From Morella rubra (taxonomy: Eukaryota; Streptophyta; Magnoliopsida; Fagales; Myricaceae), in contig CM025849.1 in the NCBI GenBank assembly GCA_003952965.2, positions 35,057,942-35,121,941 on the forward strand: a stretch of DNA of 64,000 bases, read 5' to 3'. Positions 33,627-46,371 of the stretch are shown here, in pieces. The position numbers and the translations under genes were made by a program. The notes beneath the pieces are model-generated. The model did not search any database and was not told the origin of the DNA. It was given only the letters and a program-made list of their open reading frames with translations. Numbering within the stretch: position 1 is the stretch's first letter; each line of letters begins with the position of its first letter.

Positions 33627-35580
33627 ATGGAGTCAGATCTTCAGCGACACCATCATAATTTTCATGATCATCAACACCAACATCACCAAAACCAAAACCA
33701 AAACCAAAACCAGACGAACTCCAGCTTGACTCGGTACCGGTCGGCACCAAGCTCCTACTTTGCAAGCATCATTGACCGAGAATTCTGCGAACAAATTTTC
33801 AACCGGTCTTCCAGCCCAGAATCAGAGCGAATTTTCTCTCGGTTTATGACCACAGGTGGCGGTGGTGAAGGCACAGCTGATGATGCATCGCAAGTGAGGG
33901 TTAAAGAGACTAACAGCCAGCCGACGCAGTTCGTGCCATCAATGAATAACGAAGCAGCAGGATTTCTTCAGCAGCAGAGCAATTATGGTTCTGCATCTCA
34001 GAATTTTTATCGCAGCCCATCGCGGCCGCCTTTGCCGAATCAGGGCTTCAACTTGAGTGCAGAAGGGTCATATACAATGGGGACGGGTCGAATATTGCCT
34101 CAGATGAAAACAGGCGGTGGTGGTAATAACTCAAGTCTTGTTCGGCATAGTAGCTTGCCGGCCGGATCATTCTCCCGCATCGATATTGAAAACAGTATGT
34201 ACCCGTTGTGTTTTCCTCCATATTCTGTTTGGTTCTTATCAAATATGACAGAAAAGAAAAGAAAGTAGTTACAGCAAGTGATTGCCAAACTTGTTTATCA
34301 GCAGGAAAACAACTTGCTGATTGGATTTTTCCTTCGGTAAGTTGTAAAGATTTTGAACATTTTTGCTTAGTCTTAGATGTTGAATTTTTCAAACAACTGA
34401 TGAATTTTTTTGGATATTATATACAAATGGTAAGGAAGCATTTAGTCGAGTCTCATGGAACTATGTTGTAAGAAAACAAGAAAAAAAAATATTGTATGGC
34501 AATTCAAGTTGCAGAAGCTGTGATATTTGATACAAAAGGGAGCAGTTTTTGGTTATTGGTTTTGTTTTGTTTAGTAAACAATTTTCTGGGACGATTCCAA
34601 ATATTACAGTTCTGAAATGGTACTAAACAATTATTAGCAACTGGCAGGCTATGCTGCAATGAGAGGCATAGGAAACTTTGGAGCCAGTAAGAGCACTAAT
34701 GAAGAAGGATCTTTTTCTTCGGGTAGCAGGTTGAAGAATTACTCATCAGGGCCACCTACTTCAGCAGGGATAATGAGTCCAATCGCTGAAATTGATGACA
34801 AAAACTTGGCAAGCAATCCCGACAGTGGAGGTTTTGGTGAAGGCCGAGGTGACAATTATGTCACAGGTTTTCCAATTGGTTCTTGGGACGATTCTCCTGT
34901 GATTGCAGATGATATCTCTGGTCTTAAAACACTTGGCGATGATGATGGAAAGACATTTGCCAGTATGAACATGTCAGAAACACAGGTAGCATATTGGTCC
35001 GATCCATTGTGTTTGCTTTATACTGTTTTTTCTTTTTATTTATTTACTGAAAGGTTTTGCTGTTAACCAGAATATGGACTCTGGAAATCGCCCTCCGAGT
35101 GGTTTGGCTCATCACTTAAGTTTGCCAAAAACTGCAACAGAGATGGCTGCAATTGAAAAGTTTTTGCAGCTCCAAGATTCTGTACCCTGTAAGATCCGAG
35201 CTAAGCGTGGCTGTGCCACTCACCCACGAAGCATTGCTGAGAGGGTACTGTTTTAATCCCATCAATTTCCTGCTCTTTTGTTGGCCCTTGGCTGCAACTA
35301 TTGATCATGATCCGGAAGACAACCTTGTGTTCTTGAAATTCTTTCCATCTTAGAAGCATGATTTAGGCAACTCAGTGATGCTAAAGTTTTGCTTTACATT
35401 ATTTGTTTTGTCAAATCTTCAGGTGAGAAGAACCCGAATCAGCGAACGTATGAGGAAGCTACAAGATCTTGTACCTAATATGGACAAGGTAGGAACTAGT
35501 CTTTGCATTTTTCCCTTGTAAATTTCTTTGCCGGGATCATAATGTTTCGCTTCTTTTGATCTTTACAGCAAACAAACACA

Positions 35581-35612
<32 letters not shown>

Positions 35613-35789
35613 TAAAGACCTTCAGCAACAAGCTCAGGTATATTACAAAAAGTCTGACTGAATATTTTCGCTAAATCTTCCCCAATATTTAGTCTGACAC
35701 TGAAACTTTTAACTCTTTTCATTTAACTCTGTCAGAGACTTTCCGATACCCGTGCAAGGTGTACGTGTTCAAACAAGCATCAGCCATAG
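33627..35789 (+). CDS. bHLH130-like: bHLH transcription factor, bHLH122/bHLH130-like (FBH/AKS subfamily), 6 exons
   Basis: Nuclear E-box-binding regulator. In Arabidopsis this subfamily includes FLOWERING BHLH and ABA-RESPONSIVE KINASE SUBSTRATE proteins, acting on CONSTANS and guard-cell potassium channels. Coding exons are 33627-34194, 34648-34985, 35071-35244, 35423-35488, 35569-35637 and 35736-35789, all GT-AG, giving 422 residues. Residues 8-30 are His/Gln/Asn-rich (QNQNQNQNQ, from a CCAAAA repeat). Subfamily motifs follow: LTRYRSAPSSYFASIID, LVRHSSLPAGSFSRI, MRGIGNFGASK, FPIGSWDDSPVI and LAHHLSLPKT. The bHLH domain covers about 345-400: basic region RAKRGCATHPRSIAERVRRT, with the H-E-R residues of E-box binders, then the helices ending VEYIKDLQQQAQ. 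The protein ends CTCSNKHQP, as in relatives. The frame is intact. Confidence 0.94.
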
Positions 35790-36489
35790 CGCAGAAGGCC
35801 CGTGTGTCTGACTTGCTTTTGTACACAGACGTTAGAATTGTGGGGGAAGAAGATAGAAAGCAAAGCTGGGTTCTCTATTGCACTGGAAAGAAGAAGATTA
35901 GTGGAAACTATGAATTGTGTGGGTGTACAGGCTGATAGTTTACTGTAAGATCGAAACCTATGGATGCAGCTCTATAGAAAGCAAAGCTGTACAGTCAAAT
36001 TTTCTAGTGCATGCAATGTGTTGTTGGTTGCAGAACTCAACGTTCCCAAATAATAAATTTCCTCCTCGAGAGTGTGGGAGAGAGGGAGAGAGAGGTTTTT
36101 TTAACACTGATACCCACTTTTCTGTATTGGAAGTAAAGAAGGTGCCATCAATGACTGTCTCCCGAAATGACAAAGCGTATCCAAAATGCTCAATAGTTTG
36201 GAAGAGCTCAACTATATTTACTTTCTCTCGCGTGGGGGCGGATTCTCTTTTAATCGAGGGGCTCAGAAAATACAGTGTTAGGTCTCTGATTCAAGAACGG
36301 GTTCTGATATTACGTTAATTTATCATTTGTCTTAAAAATTTAAGATGACAGGAAGGAAGAGATGAAATTTATTATTTAAATACTATTATCTAATAATAGT
36401 ATGTGAAATATTTGCGGTGCTTGGCTGGCTTTTTTTCCTTCCTTTGATTCTTGGCATGTTTAGCAAAAAATAAAGAAAAAATTACTCAA
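35790..36489. other. bHLH 3'UTR and spacer
   Basis: The first few hundred bases are probably 3'UTR. The ORF at 35917-36318 overlaps a minus-strand frame and has no family resemblance, so I do not call it coding. Confidence 0.4.
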
Positions 36490-36805
36490 ATAATCTATGT
36501 GGTTTTAGTTTATTACAAATTAGTTTATGTAGTTTTAACTTCAACAATTTAATCCCTGTAATTACTAATATGACACACGAGAGTTCTTTCGTCCATATTA
36601 ATGTTAATCTCTTGACGGAATAAGTTGACATGTTAGCATTGTCCAAGTATTTAAGAATGAATATCAATGTATTTTGTCTAGAGATTAATATAGGTGTGTA
36701 ACGGAAGAACCTTCTTGCATCATATTAATGACTGTAGAAACCAAATCATTGAAGCTAGAGCCACGTGAATCAATTCGTAACAAAGTGAAACTACAACCAG
36801 ACTAG
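36490..36805. mobile_element. Foldback MITE with ~100-bp degenerate arms
   Basis: The left arm contains TGTGGTTTTAGTTTATTACA, AACTTCAACAATTTAATC and ACTAATATGACACACGAG. The right arm read inward has TCTGGTTGTAGTTTCACTTT, AGCTTCAATGATTTGGTT and ATTAATATGATGCAAGAAGG. The arms align over about 100 bases with many substitutions, so the copy is old. There is no ORF. Confidence 0.7.
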
Positions 36806-39800
36806 GAGTCTATGTTGCTGTGACCAACATGATACATGCCTACTTAGCTTTCTCGTGACTTTCTGCAAATGGGGTTGGCTTGTCTATCAAAATTGGCAAT
36901 TGCCCTTTGTTAGTGGACCAAAAGAACTACTCCAAATCACAAAGGCCATAAATTCATGCTTTTTTCCCCTTTGCCTAACAGCCATGTATTCGAACCTAGC
37001 TTCCTTTACTGTAAAAGGCAATCAGAACCAGAAAAGACACAAAAAAAATCTTTGAAGTTCAAAAATAGAGCTACTTATATAAAAAAACGGAAAAAAGGAA
37101 AAAAGATGTTCGGTGGGCTATGGGGAGGGAAATGATGAGTCACTGTCCCTAATTCGGCCAAAATTCATGGAATTGGGTGCCATAAATCTTCCTTTTCTTC
37201 AGTGTAATGAGGGCAGAAGAAGACAGATCGAGGAGAGGGAGACTTTAGCGTGTGGGGACATTCACAGCTGGGGCATAGGGTCGTTTCATCAACCCACATA
37301 GCTTTTAATGGTGGGGGACCTTCAATAGCTTCATTCACGGTAGACCTGTGTTCTTAGACTTGGAGAAGCCAAAAGGAAAATGATAGTCTTAATAATTTTT
37401 TAACCTTCTTTTCAAAGACGAAGTTTTTGGTTCTTGCTTTTAAGCTTCAAAATATTAGTATGAAACCCGTTATATAATTTGTATTTTTTTGTTTGACAAA
37501 GTCATGCATAAATTCAAATATATTAAAATCTAATGATTGTGATTGAAGCCATACGAGTTTTTGCAGTTTTTTTTTTTTAATCACGAAAGTATTCTGAATT
37601 TTGTCTCGATTAATCTTTAAATTTTATGTATTCTCTTTGTCCTATATAAATTAAGTAATTATCAGACAATAGGCTCTGGGTGCATCCCTAAGAATGAACC
37701 GAAAATATTGGTATAATTGGGAAGGAACAAATCTCCAAATTCTAAGCTCTGACTACCAAGTCAACTCCTTGATATTGAGGTTTTACAGTTTCATACCTAA
37801 GGATTTTTTTTTTTAAAGAGACATAATTTTAGTGTTTATATTTTTTAAAATTCACAATATGACTTTGTTTACGTAAAATATGAACGTAAAATAGCATTTT
37901 CAGTTGATGCATTTTTTTGAGAAAAAGTACTAATTTTTTTAGTGTCTAGTTGAGGTGAGCTGAAAATTATTTTTAGTATTTTTTTTTTTGTTTATTTAAT
38001 TTCGTAGTGTTTAATTTGAAGACGCTGTTTTTCTATCAAAGTTTTTTATCCAGAATATACTAAGCAGGCTAAGAATAACTTTCTATTTATTAATTATTTA
38101 GTGTTTAGTTGAGGTGAGCTGGAAATTATTTTTAGTATTATTTTTGTTTATATTTCGTAGTGTTTAATTTGAAGACTCTGTTCTTCTATCAAAGTTTTAT
38201 CCAGAATATATTAAGCAGAGGCTAAAAATGACTTTTTATTTTCAAGATAGATTCGTCATTTTACATTTGAGGGACCTAATTTTTCTTAGACATTACAAAA
38301 ACAATTAATTAAAAAATACTTGGTTTTTTTTTTCTTGTGTACTTGAAAAGGTTTTGAGTTAAACTGGGCTAGCCATTCATTCGCAACTGATATGGACTGG
38401 ATTAGTGGATTTTGGTTGAATTGGGCTAAAGGCCCGTATTTAGTAAGTTGAGTGCAGATTGGACATGGGCTGGCCACACGGTCGTTGGCTGTGGCCTGAC
38501 ATTCGGACTGAGAACCTGCTCGCCGTGTACTGGAAACGGACATTACGAAAAGGTTTAATTACTCTGTCAGTCTTTGTTATATTTTGAAATCTGACACTGG
38601 TCTTTATAGTATTTTTTGTCCTAAAGCAGACTACGTGGAATACGTCAAACTCCTGCGTGGCTAACGGGAGATACGTCTTGAATAATATTAGACTTATATG
38701 TATTTATTTTTAATAATAAAAAAATTTAGGAGTGTCATCTCATATACGTCGCTATGTCATACTAGAGGCTCCAACTAGATCAAGTATGTCACGCAGAGAT
38801 AGTATCAATTAATTTTTAACCACTATAAATGAATACGTAAAGGTTTAGTATTGTTTAGGACGTGACCTTACTAGAGAGTTTGTTGTCCAAATGTAGATGT
38901 CAGTCAATAAAAACTTTGTATATTCTGAGTTGAATGTAAACTGTACAAAGAGTCATCATTTTATAGGAGGAGAATACAACTATAAAGATAACAATTATTA
39001 ATTGATACAAATAAGCTAATTAAGGCTGATTACACAAATCTTCAATCATCATAATTTAGAGATCTTCCTGATTGAGGAAGATATATTTCATAATCTTCCT
39101 AAATTAAGAAGATATTTTCATATATTAACACCCCTTTTCCCTCAAACTCAAGATGATCTTCTCTGAATCGTTTTCTAACAAAGAGTGTAATCAAAATTCT
39201 GATGTATTAGGAACCTATCCTTGTTCTTAGTAAGGGGGTCGTGTTACTTTGTTATCTTTAACAATGATTATTTATGTTACATATCACTTTTTCTTTTACA
39301 TGATCGATTTGAGTTGTTGAGTGTTTTTCATGATATCAAGCTGTGATAGTTCAACTGCATATTCAAGATTTTTCGTTTCAATAATGTATGGAGTATACAT
39401 CTGACTCATTTCTTAACAGATTTAAAGTGGATGACACTTTTGTCACATTGATCTTGTCAAATTCTTCACTTTTTTTGTCTTTTTTCTTATTTTAACACAA
39501 ACATCTCAAGAACCAATGAAGTAATTGAGCCTAACAAATTTTGTATCTGTCGAGGATTTTTTTTTGTTAATGACTTTTTACTATTTTTTACATTGGACTC
39601 CCTAAAATTAATTTGATCTAATTAGCCTGCTTAATGTTTAATCCTAGCTTCATTTATGATTAACTACCATCTATTTTCTTGCGTAAAAGTCACTACTTTT
39701 ATTACTATACTTTCCAAATAATAGTATTGATAAAGAGATACTACTAATTCCACATTAACATAAAAATGCAGAAACTAATTTAATTTGATATCCACCAATA

Positions 39801-40252
39801 GAGTTTTGAATCTAATCACCAAAATTTGAGAATAATAGGTAACTAATTTAGTTAGAACCATTTGAGTTTTGAAAGGATATGACGGCCAAAATATGAAGAT
39901 ACTAATAAAAACTTTTGCCTCATAATACTTTTTCCAAATTTGCACAATCTACAAATTTTTTTAAAAAAATTGTATCAAATACTTATTACTATGTAAGAAG
40001 AAAAAACTAAAAGAACAAAGAAAAAGAAAAAAGATTACACGTGTAACGTGTCTGAATTTCCGACCGCACCCAACGTTCACCTTGACACCTTCCATGTTTT
40101 GTGCTTTCCCTCTCAAAGTCCCAGTTCAAAAAATTTGCGAATAAACGCAGAGGCTATTCACCTAAACTTCCTTTTGAATCCTGCAAAACGGTCGCCGCTC
40201 CAATCACGCTCCTGATCTCTTTCCCCACTCTCTTCAATTCTTCATTTAAGCC
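36806..40252. other. Intergenic, no supported gene
   Basis: AT-rich spacer containing a ~159-bp tandem duplication (37940-38240). Around 39125-39160, TTAACACCCCTTTTCCCTCA resembles sequence found beside plant LTR elements, but no element could be delimited. The last ~70 bases are probably the leader of the next gene. Confidence 0.45.
37940..38240. repeat. ~159-bp tandem duplication
   Basis: Unit one (37940-38098) and unit two (38099-38240) both begin TAGTGTYTAGTTGAGGTGAG. Both continue through TTCGTAGTGTTTAATTTGAA, TTCTATCAAAGTTTT and ATCCAGAATATAYTAAGCAG. They differ by substitutions and small deletions in T-runs. No function is apparent. Confidence 0.85.
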
Positions 40253-43200
40253 ATGGAAGAAGCTGACCAGGATCTCGACTTCGACGGCGCGGCACACGCG
40301 GCTTTACCTCCTGCTGTAGTCACTTTAGCCCCGTTCTCTTATATCCCCTCACCCTCCCGGCGCCGGCTCTCCTCCCTCAACTTCACTCAGTCTAGCCGCT
40401 CCGTTCCTCCGCCGCCCAAAAATGTGGCCTGGTTGTCCCTCCAGGGGCGGCTCGTGAACGCTGAAGAAGCGAGCTCGGCTAGGGCCATCGGGGGTGGCTT
40501 GAGCCGCGAAGAGGCCGTTGCCTGGGAGCTATTCAGCCCGATTCAGAGGTTTCTTCTTGTGGCGGTTATCGGCGTCGCCGTTGCGGAGTCCAAGAAAAAC
40601 CAGCTGATTTGGCAGCTAACGAAATCTGTGGAACTTAGGGTTAGTAATTGGGGTTCTCAATCCTCCATTATTAACCTGACACATAATTTCGTAAACATTT
40701 ATTTCAATATTCCTGGTTCCGGGGTTTTAACTCCAAGTGTAACTGAGTATCTCTGCCATTGCTTATTTGGGCTAGCTTTAAGGAATGGCTTTGCTTTTGA
40801 CATCCATTTATTGCTGATTGTATGCCTGATTTCTGAATTTGTTCTGGTTGTGTTAAAAATGCCATTTTTCAGATTCAGGTAGATAAGCTAGGATTTTTCA
40901 TTTACGGTTATAATTGATTCTATGCTTCTAGTTATGTTTATGTTTAGGGCGTTTTATAATTGTGTTTATAAACTGTTAGTGTGGCCGTGAAAGAGGGCTA
41001 TTTACTAGGTGGCAAACTTATTATGCTGTGAGTAAATTTGTATATTTATTAATGTGTTTACTAATTCAACAGTTACAAAATAAAAATTCGTCCAATGTTT
41101 CTATTCCTCAGCTGCCTAGTTTTTTTTTTTTTCACTTGTGAGTGTGCAAAGAAAGTCTTATTTTGGTTAAGATCCGCATTACAAATTTTTCTTCAGGATC
41201 AGGTGCTGTCAAGCATGCAACAGAAGCTCGACGGTTTGTGTGAGCAGGTGAATAATGTTAGGGACCACTCAGGTGCAGGGTGTGAGATGGCAATCACCAA
41301 GAATTCAGAATCACCATGTATTGAAGTGTTTGGCTCTGATAAGATTAAATTCGTAGATTGTGGTTGTTGGCTCTGTGACCAACATCGTGATCTGTATAAG
41401 GGGTTCGTGGTAAGAATTTCTTTCCTGTAAGTTGTGATTATACCGTAATGCTAGCCCCCTGCTGAATCACTTGAATTTTCTTACTGGTCTTCTCACGTTT
41501 GATTTCAGGGTAACTCTGTTAGGAAATCCTCTGGTGGGGACGAGGATTTCCAGTATAAATTGACTTTCTCGAACGACGCAGAACCAGAGGAGCGCCGCAT
41601 GTCTGATTTGTCAGATTGGGCTTCAAGTGTCACGTCTTCTGCTGAAATCCAGGTAATTGCAGGTTAAAAAGCCTTCAAAAAGTTTTTATTCCCCTGTTAC
41701 AATATAATGTAAATGGGCCGTTCTCTACTTCAGGAGCAAGATAAATTCCTTTTCATAGCAAATGCAGACATGAATTGATGATTTTTTATATTGGATTTGG
41801 ATCCGTCGGGAATGGTTAAAACAAGATAGTCATCAGAGTTTTGATTTTTTAGTAGTCACATGACTCTTAAATCTAAGTTTAGATGCATGCGGAACAGGTT
41901 CTTTAGTTTGGATGGCAAGTGTAAATGATATTTCTTGTTCATGAACCTCATCTTCTCTAAAGGGATCCTTACAAGATAGAATAAAATAATAGAAATGTCT
42001 AAAAGAGAACTTGGGAGCAGGACGCAACATTTTGCAATTGTGTAGTTGGATAAGTGTTAATTTTAGGATGGTTGAATATAATCTTATCTGTTTGTCTGCA
42101 GTCTACACTTTTTCTCCTAGGTCTTTTCAAATACCTGTCTTAGGTTCATCTCATAAGATTAGACACGACAACTTGCTTGAAGTACTTTCCATGATGCCAA
42201 AGTTGCATGACTATTATTGGTTTGTACACTATCTAACAATGTTATCCTAACATGCCTTCTTATAGGTCTTTGGTTTGAAAATGAAACCCATTTTATTTGT
42301 ATGATCACCCTGGAATAGATTGGCGATTGATTAACAGTATTAAAATCAGATGTAAATAGTACGAAAGGACACAGGTCTAGCCATATTCTTGAGATTAAAA
42401 ACAGTGTGGTGGTGGTGATTGAAAAACAGTCGCTGGTTAGTGGTGGTGTTTAAAAAACAAGAGTTGGTTAATCTATAGTTTATTTATAGAATATACAGTT
42501 TGTATAATTATAAATGAAATATGGTGCATTTTTTCCTCAGATGAACACGTTAGCCATAGAACAAGACGTTGACAATCTCAAGAGGGACTGTGAAGAGAAG
42601 GAGGCCACCATAAAAGAGCTGACCACCTTACTCCATTCCTCTGATGTTGCCGGCTTGAAGGTAATTTTTCCGTTGTATTTCCTTGTCATTTTGTCCTTAC
42701 CAAGTTTTAAAAAACTAATCTATACCCCTTGTAGCAGAGGATTGCAGAGTTGGAAGACATTATACGAAGGAAGAACACGATAATTACAAAACTAAAGAAG
42801 GACATGGTTGTCCTAGAACAAAAGGTAAGAAGCAGGTTCCAAGGATCCAGTGATTGAACAGAAGAAAAAACAATCTTTGCAACCCCTACTTTAATCGTTC
42901 CCTTTCTTGCTGGTAGTCTATAATGATCTAATTCACCTTAGCTAGTGCCATTCTGAATTGAATTACATAATCCAAAAAGGAAATGTGAGTTTTTACACCT
43001 GAATTTCAAAGTGGAAAATTTGCATTATCGAAAAAGAGCAGAGACCATAACTCTACGATCCTGCCATTAATACATGTTGAATGAGCAATATGCAGGGCTT
43101 ATGATTTCTCATTGAAGAGTTCCCCTGTAATTTCTGAAAGATGTTGGTTATCATGTTGTAATCTCCCAAAATTAGTCGTTTTGTTCTGAATTTATTACTA

Positions 43201-43674
43201 AAAGTGTAATCAAAACAGGTGGTGCACTTCACAAGGCTTAGGAGATCCTCCTTCCCTGCCTCAAACTCAAGCACAACAAACAGTGGTATATGTCCACACA
43301 TGGCAGATAATCTCCTATATGACCTGGATAGTACTACTAGCCCTTCATCCTCGGATTCAGACTGCTCTCCTGTGGACCGACCACATGTGCTTGTTGCTAA
43401 ACTTGAGGAAATTTCTATCAAGAATAGCAACTCTGCTTCTACAAGAAGCCAGATGTCAGAGCCAGCAAAATCCTCATGTTCCTTCGAGAGACCCACAGAT
43501 AAGCCCTCAAAATTTCGATCAGTAAGTCCTCTTAAAGAAATATCTACAAATTGGAAATCTAGTACAATGTCTTATTCCAGGCAAAGACAGTCAGCTGTTG
43601 GAGATTCGAGAAAGAGTAAAAGGCGATATCTAACTGGATCTAAGGATACAACTCCTCAGAAGAGATGGAATTAG
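40253..43674 (+). CDS. Unnamed plant protein with a hydrophobic segment, Cys cluster and coiled coil, 6 exons
   Basis: I do not recognise a named family, but conserved splicing and a continuous frame support a real gene. Exons are 40253-40639, 41197-41409, 41509-41652, 42541-42660, 42738-42824 and 43219-43674, all GT-AG, giving 468 residues. Residues 15-60 are proline-rich; 60-95 hold NVAWLSLQGRLVNAEEASSA and LSREEAVAWELFSPIQR. Residues 100-111 (FLLVAVIGVAVA) are hydrophobic, perhaps one membrane pass or a buried helix. Residues 184-192 (CGCWLCDQH) could bind a metal. Residues 250-325 look like a coiled coil (LAIEQDVDNLKRDCEEKEAT, IAELEDIIRRKN). The C-terminal 150 residues are Ser-rich and basic, ending TTPQKRWN. 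The exon 5 acceptor is a tandem TAGCAG, so isoforms may differ by one glutamine. A cytoskeletal or membrane-tethering role is only a guess. Confidence 0.85.
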
Positions 43675-44711
43675 TAAGTGGCCAAGCAATTTTAGTGCAC
43701 TCTTCTTGATATCATTACAACAGGTTTTCACATCTAGATTTCAGCATAGTCTCTGCTGTAGCTTTCCCTTTCTCTATCAAAAAATGTGTTCCTGTTGGGA
43801 ACATGGTCAGCACTGGTCTAGAAATTCAAGTTAATTCACCAAAGTAGAAACCTTCACATTTTTGAGTTTGAAGTCTCCAATTCTCCCATCCCAATCAATA
43901 TGACAATATTGATAATTTCAAATTACAGTTAAATACTTCCTCGTACACTTTAAATGTGAATGAACCAAGGTGTTTGGTGCACTTTTGATCGAAGTTCTCA
44001 CATCTCCATGGCCTTTTGTTGGTATGAATGCAGGACATCTGGAGGGGGAATACTTGAAAATATTTCTGCGATTTGGATATGAAGTGCTTTTACATTTTTC
44101 GAAATATTGCTCGGGAGATGTGTGGAACTGTCCAGTATATGTATTAATAGGTTCAGAGCACTCTCTCTCTGACATAACATTCTATACTCTTTTAAGGGAC
44201 AGCCTCCTAATCTGGGCTGATACATGTCTGCATTTCATTTTCAAAGTTACATGGGATGGATGATTTTCTTATAATTTTAGCTAAGTTTTGCCAAGAGCAT
44301 TTATTGGCATTTATTAGATAAGGTTAGCTGGTGTATGGTCTTTTAATTGTTTGGTCAGTCCTCCCTATTCTATGAACTGTTTACCAGCTCACAAAATAAA
44401 ACGGAAATTATGTGGGGACAACCTTATTATTCTGTGTTTATTCTCTCTGGTTCAAACTATTAAATAGGGCCCACCTTTTCTAATCAACTTTTAAAGCTCA
44501 TCTCAAGTGTAATTGGAATTTGGAAGACGTTAATCAAGTGATTGAGTGTGTCATGGCCTAACAATGGGGGAAAGGAAACACATATATCAGAGGAAACGTA
44601 ATATCAACTTCAGATTCGAGGTGGTTTAAGCAACATGATGGGCATACAAAGCTTGCAGGGAAAAAAAAGGTTTAAAAGAATATCCACATAAAAACTGATC
44701 TTAGAGGACTA
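43675..44711. other. 3' flank and spacer, no supported gene
   Basis: Probable 3'UTR followed by AT-rich spacer. ORFs at 43918-44263 on both strands overlap one another and show no family resemblance. Confidence 0.4.
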
Positions 44712-44935
44712 AGGGCCTGTTAGTTTTGATGAAAATTTTAGAATTTAAATTGTACTTTCTAAAATTATAATCCAAATATTATTTCTACACAAATATTAAT
44801 ACAATCAATATTATTTTTTTTACAAACATCAATACTACTCAATAACTTTTACATGAATATCAATAAAATTCTAACCTCACTTAAATATTCACATCATATT
44901 TAAAATTTTAAAATTTTATCAAAACGAATATGACT
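44712..44935. mobile_element. MITE, ~224 bp, AAAATTTTA-rich arms
   Basis: The left end AAGGGCCTGTTAGTTTTGAT with AAAATTTTAGAATTTAAA pairs imperfectly with the right end read inward, GTCATATTCGTTTTGATAAA with ATTTTAAAATTTTAAA. The GGGCCTGTT start resembles Tourist/hAT-type MITE ends. The interior contains repeated CAAATATTAATAC-like units. There is no ORF. Confidence 0.6.
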
Positions 44936-45387
44936 TTGGTAAGTCTAAATTCATGAAAAAGGCGGCCAAAGAGCTTAGGGAATCAAGGGCTATGTCTATG
45001 ATTTATTGTCAAGAACCAATTAACATCTTAATTACTGATGATAGAGTAATATATAGTATGTGCCATGTGGATACTACTAAACCTAAAAACTTATAAGATA
45101 AATGGTGGTACGTGAGTTACTTACTCTTAACCTTTTTTTTTATTTTCGTGGGTCAATGCTTTGCACGGTTTAATTATGGGGATCCCGACACCTTTGTAAA
45201 AATTTTCGTAAATTTATATAAGAAATAAATTTTTCGCAGTAAAATGAGAATTTTATCTTCATAAATTTTTTTTAACATCAACAATTTTACGACGGTAAAA
45301 ATCAATTTAAATTGACAATTTTTCTTTTTCCTTAATATAGGGTATCAATACCCTTTTCCTTTTATATTCGCATACACAAAATATAAT

Positions 45388-45785
45388 GGAGAAATACACT
45401 TTTTATCCACAAACTATCGGGATAGTGACACATTGTACCTCTAAACTACTATTTTTAAGACATTGCACCCTCAATCTACTAATATTATACACTTTGAACC
45501 TTAAACTATCCACTTTGACACATTACACTCTCCAACTACTAATATTAAAATATTTTGCATCCTCTATTTGATAATAATATTTTTGAAAAATTAATGAATT
45601 AACAACAATATCTTCAATATATGCAAAATGGGTCAAGATATTATTATCATTTTAGTTTAAAAATTTAATAAAGGATATAAAGTGTCAAAAATTAATAGTT
45701 AAAGAATGCTATATGTCAAAATTAGTAATTTATGGTGCAAAAATGTAAAATTACTGTACTCTGTAGTGAAAAGTATATTTTTTCC
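45388..45785. mobile_element. MITE copy, same family as 18858-19165
   Basis: The left end GGAGAAATACACTTTTTATCC pairs with the right end read inward, GGAAAAAATATACTTTTC. The interior repeats a 'CACATTGCACCCT...CTACTAATATT' theme and contains ACAATATCTTCAATATATGC, nearly identical to 19030-19060. It lies just upstream of the CNL promoter region. Confidence 0.6.
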
Positions 45786-45822
45786 TGGTTGAATATGATC
45801 AGAAGCCATTCAGCGTAAGTTC

Positions 45823-46371
45823 CTATGCATCGCTTGAGATCAGGACTACATGTTCGTAATTGTTTGAACGAGTGACAATGCACTGGAGAAAAGCCATTCT
45901 ACAGAGACGCATCGATGGCTCTGTCCAGTGGTCAGGACGTCAACTTTGGTATAGACCAGTACAGTACTTCTCATGATTCTTTTCCTTTTACCTTTTACCT
46001 TTCCACTTTCCAGTGCGTTCTGTTGTCCAGTCACATGGTGAGAGTGCAGAACATTTTGCCATATCGAATGAGTAGAGTAGAGCCAACCACGTTACAAAGC
46101 AGGAAAATGCTTTCAATAATTAATTGCACATGGATTGTTACCGACGTAGAAAAAAAAAAAAACATGGCTTGTTACTGCAGAACAATTGCAGATCACCTTG
46201 GACTTTGTGTCCGCTAACACTACGCGTCCGTTTGGTAGCCAGGAGTCAGTTTCCTGTAAAATCAACACCACCCAGTTCTTTAATCCAAAAGCAAAAGATA
46301 GCTTGAAGAGCAACTATATTGTTCCCGATCACCGTAAAGCTGAATATTCCTTCCGGTGCGAAGCAGAGAAG
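45823..46371 (+). promoter_or_regulatory. Upstream region of CNL gene 1, duplicated elsewhere in the cluster
   Basis: The stretch 45823-45955 (CTATGCATCGCTTGAGATCA ... AAAGCCATTCTACA ... CGTCAACTTTGGTA) is closely repeated at 53455-53593. A further piece (ATGGTGAGAGTGCAGAACAT, near 46036) is distantly matched at 51690 and 53737. These paralogous blocks show that promoter and leader were copied with the CNL genes. An open frame runs from 46186 into the gene, but the family start is at 46372. Confidence 0.6.

Noticed and set aside
35917-36318. 133-codon ORF after the bHLH gene
   Set aside because: It has no family resemblance, overlaps a minus-strand frame and lies in the expected 3'UTR or spacer.
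39000-39180. Possible LTR boundary (TTAACACCCCTTTTCCCTCA)
   Set aside because: Only one weak motif was found; no paired repeat, primer site or coding part could be delimited.
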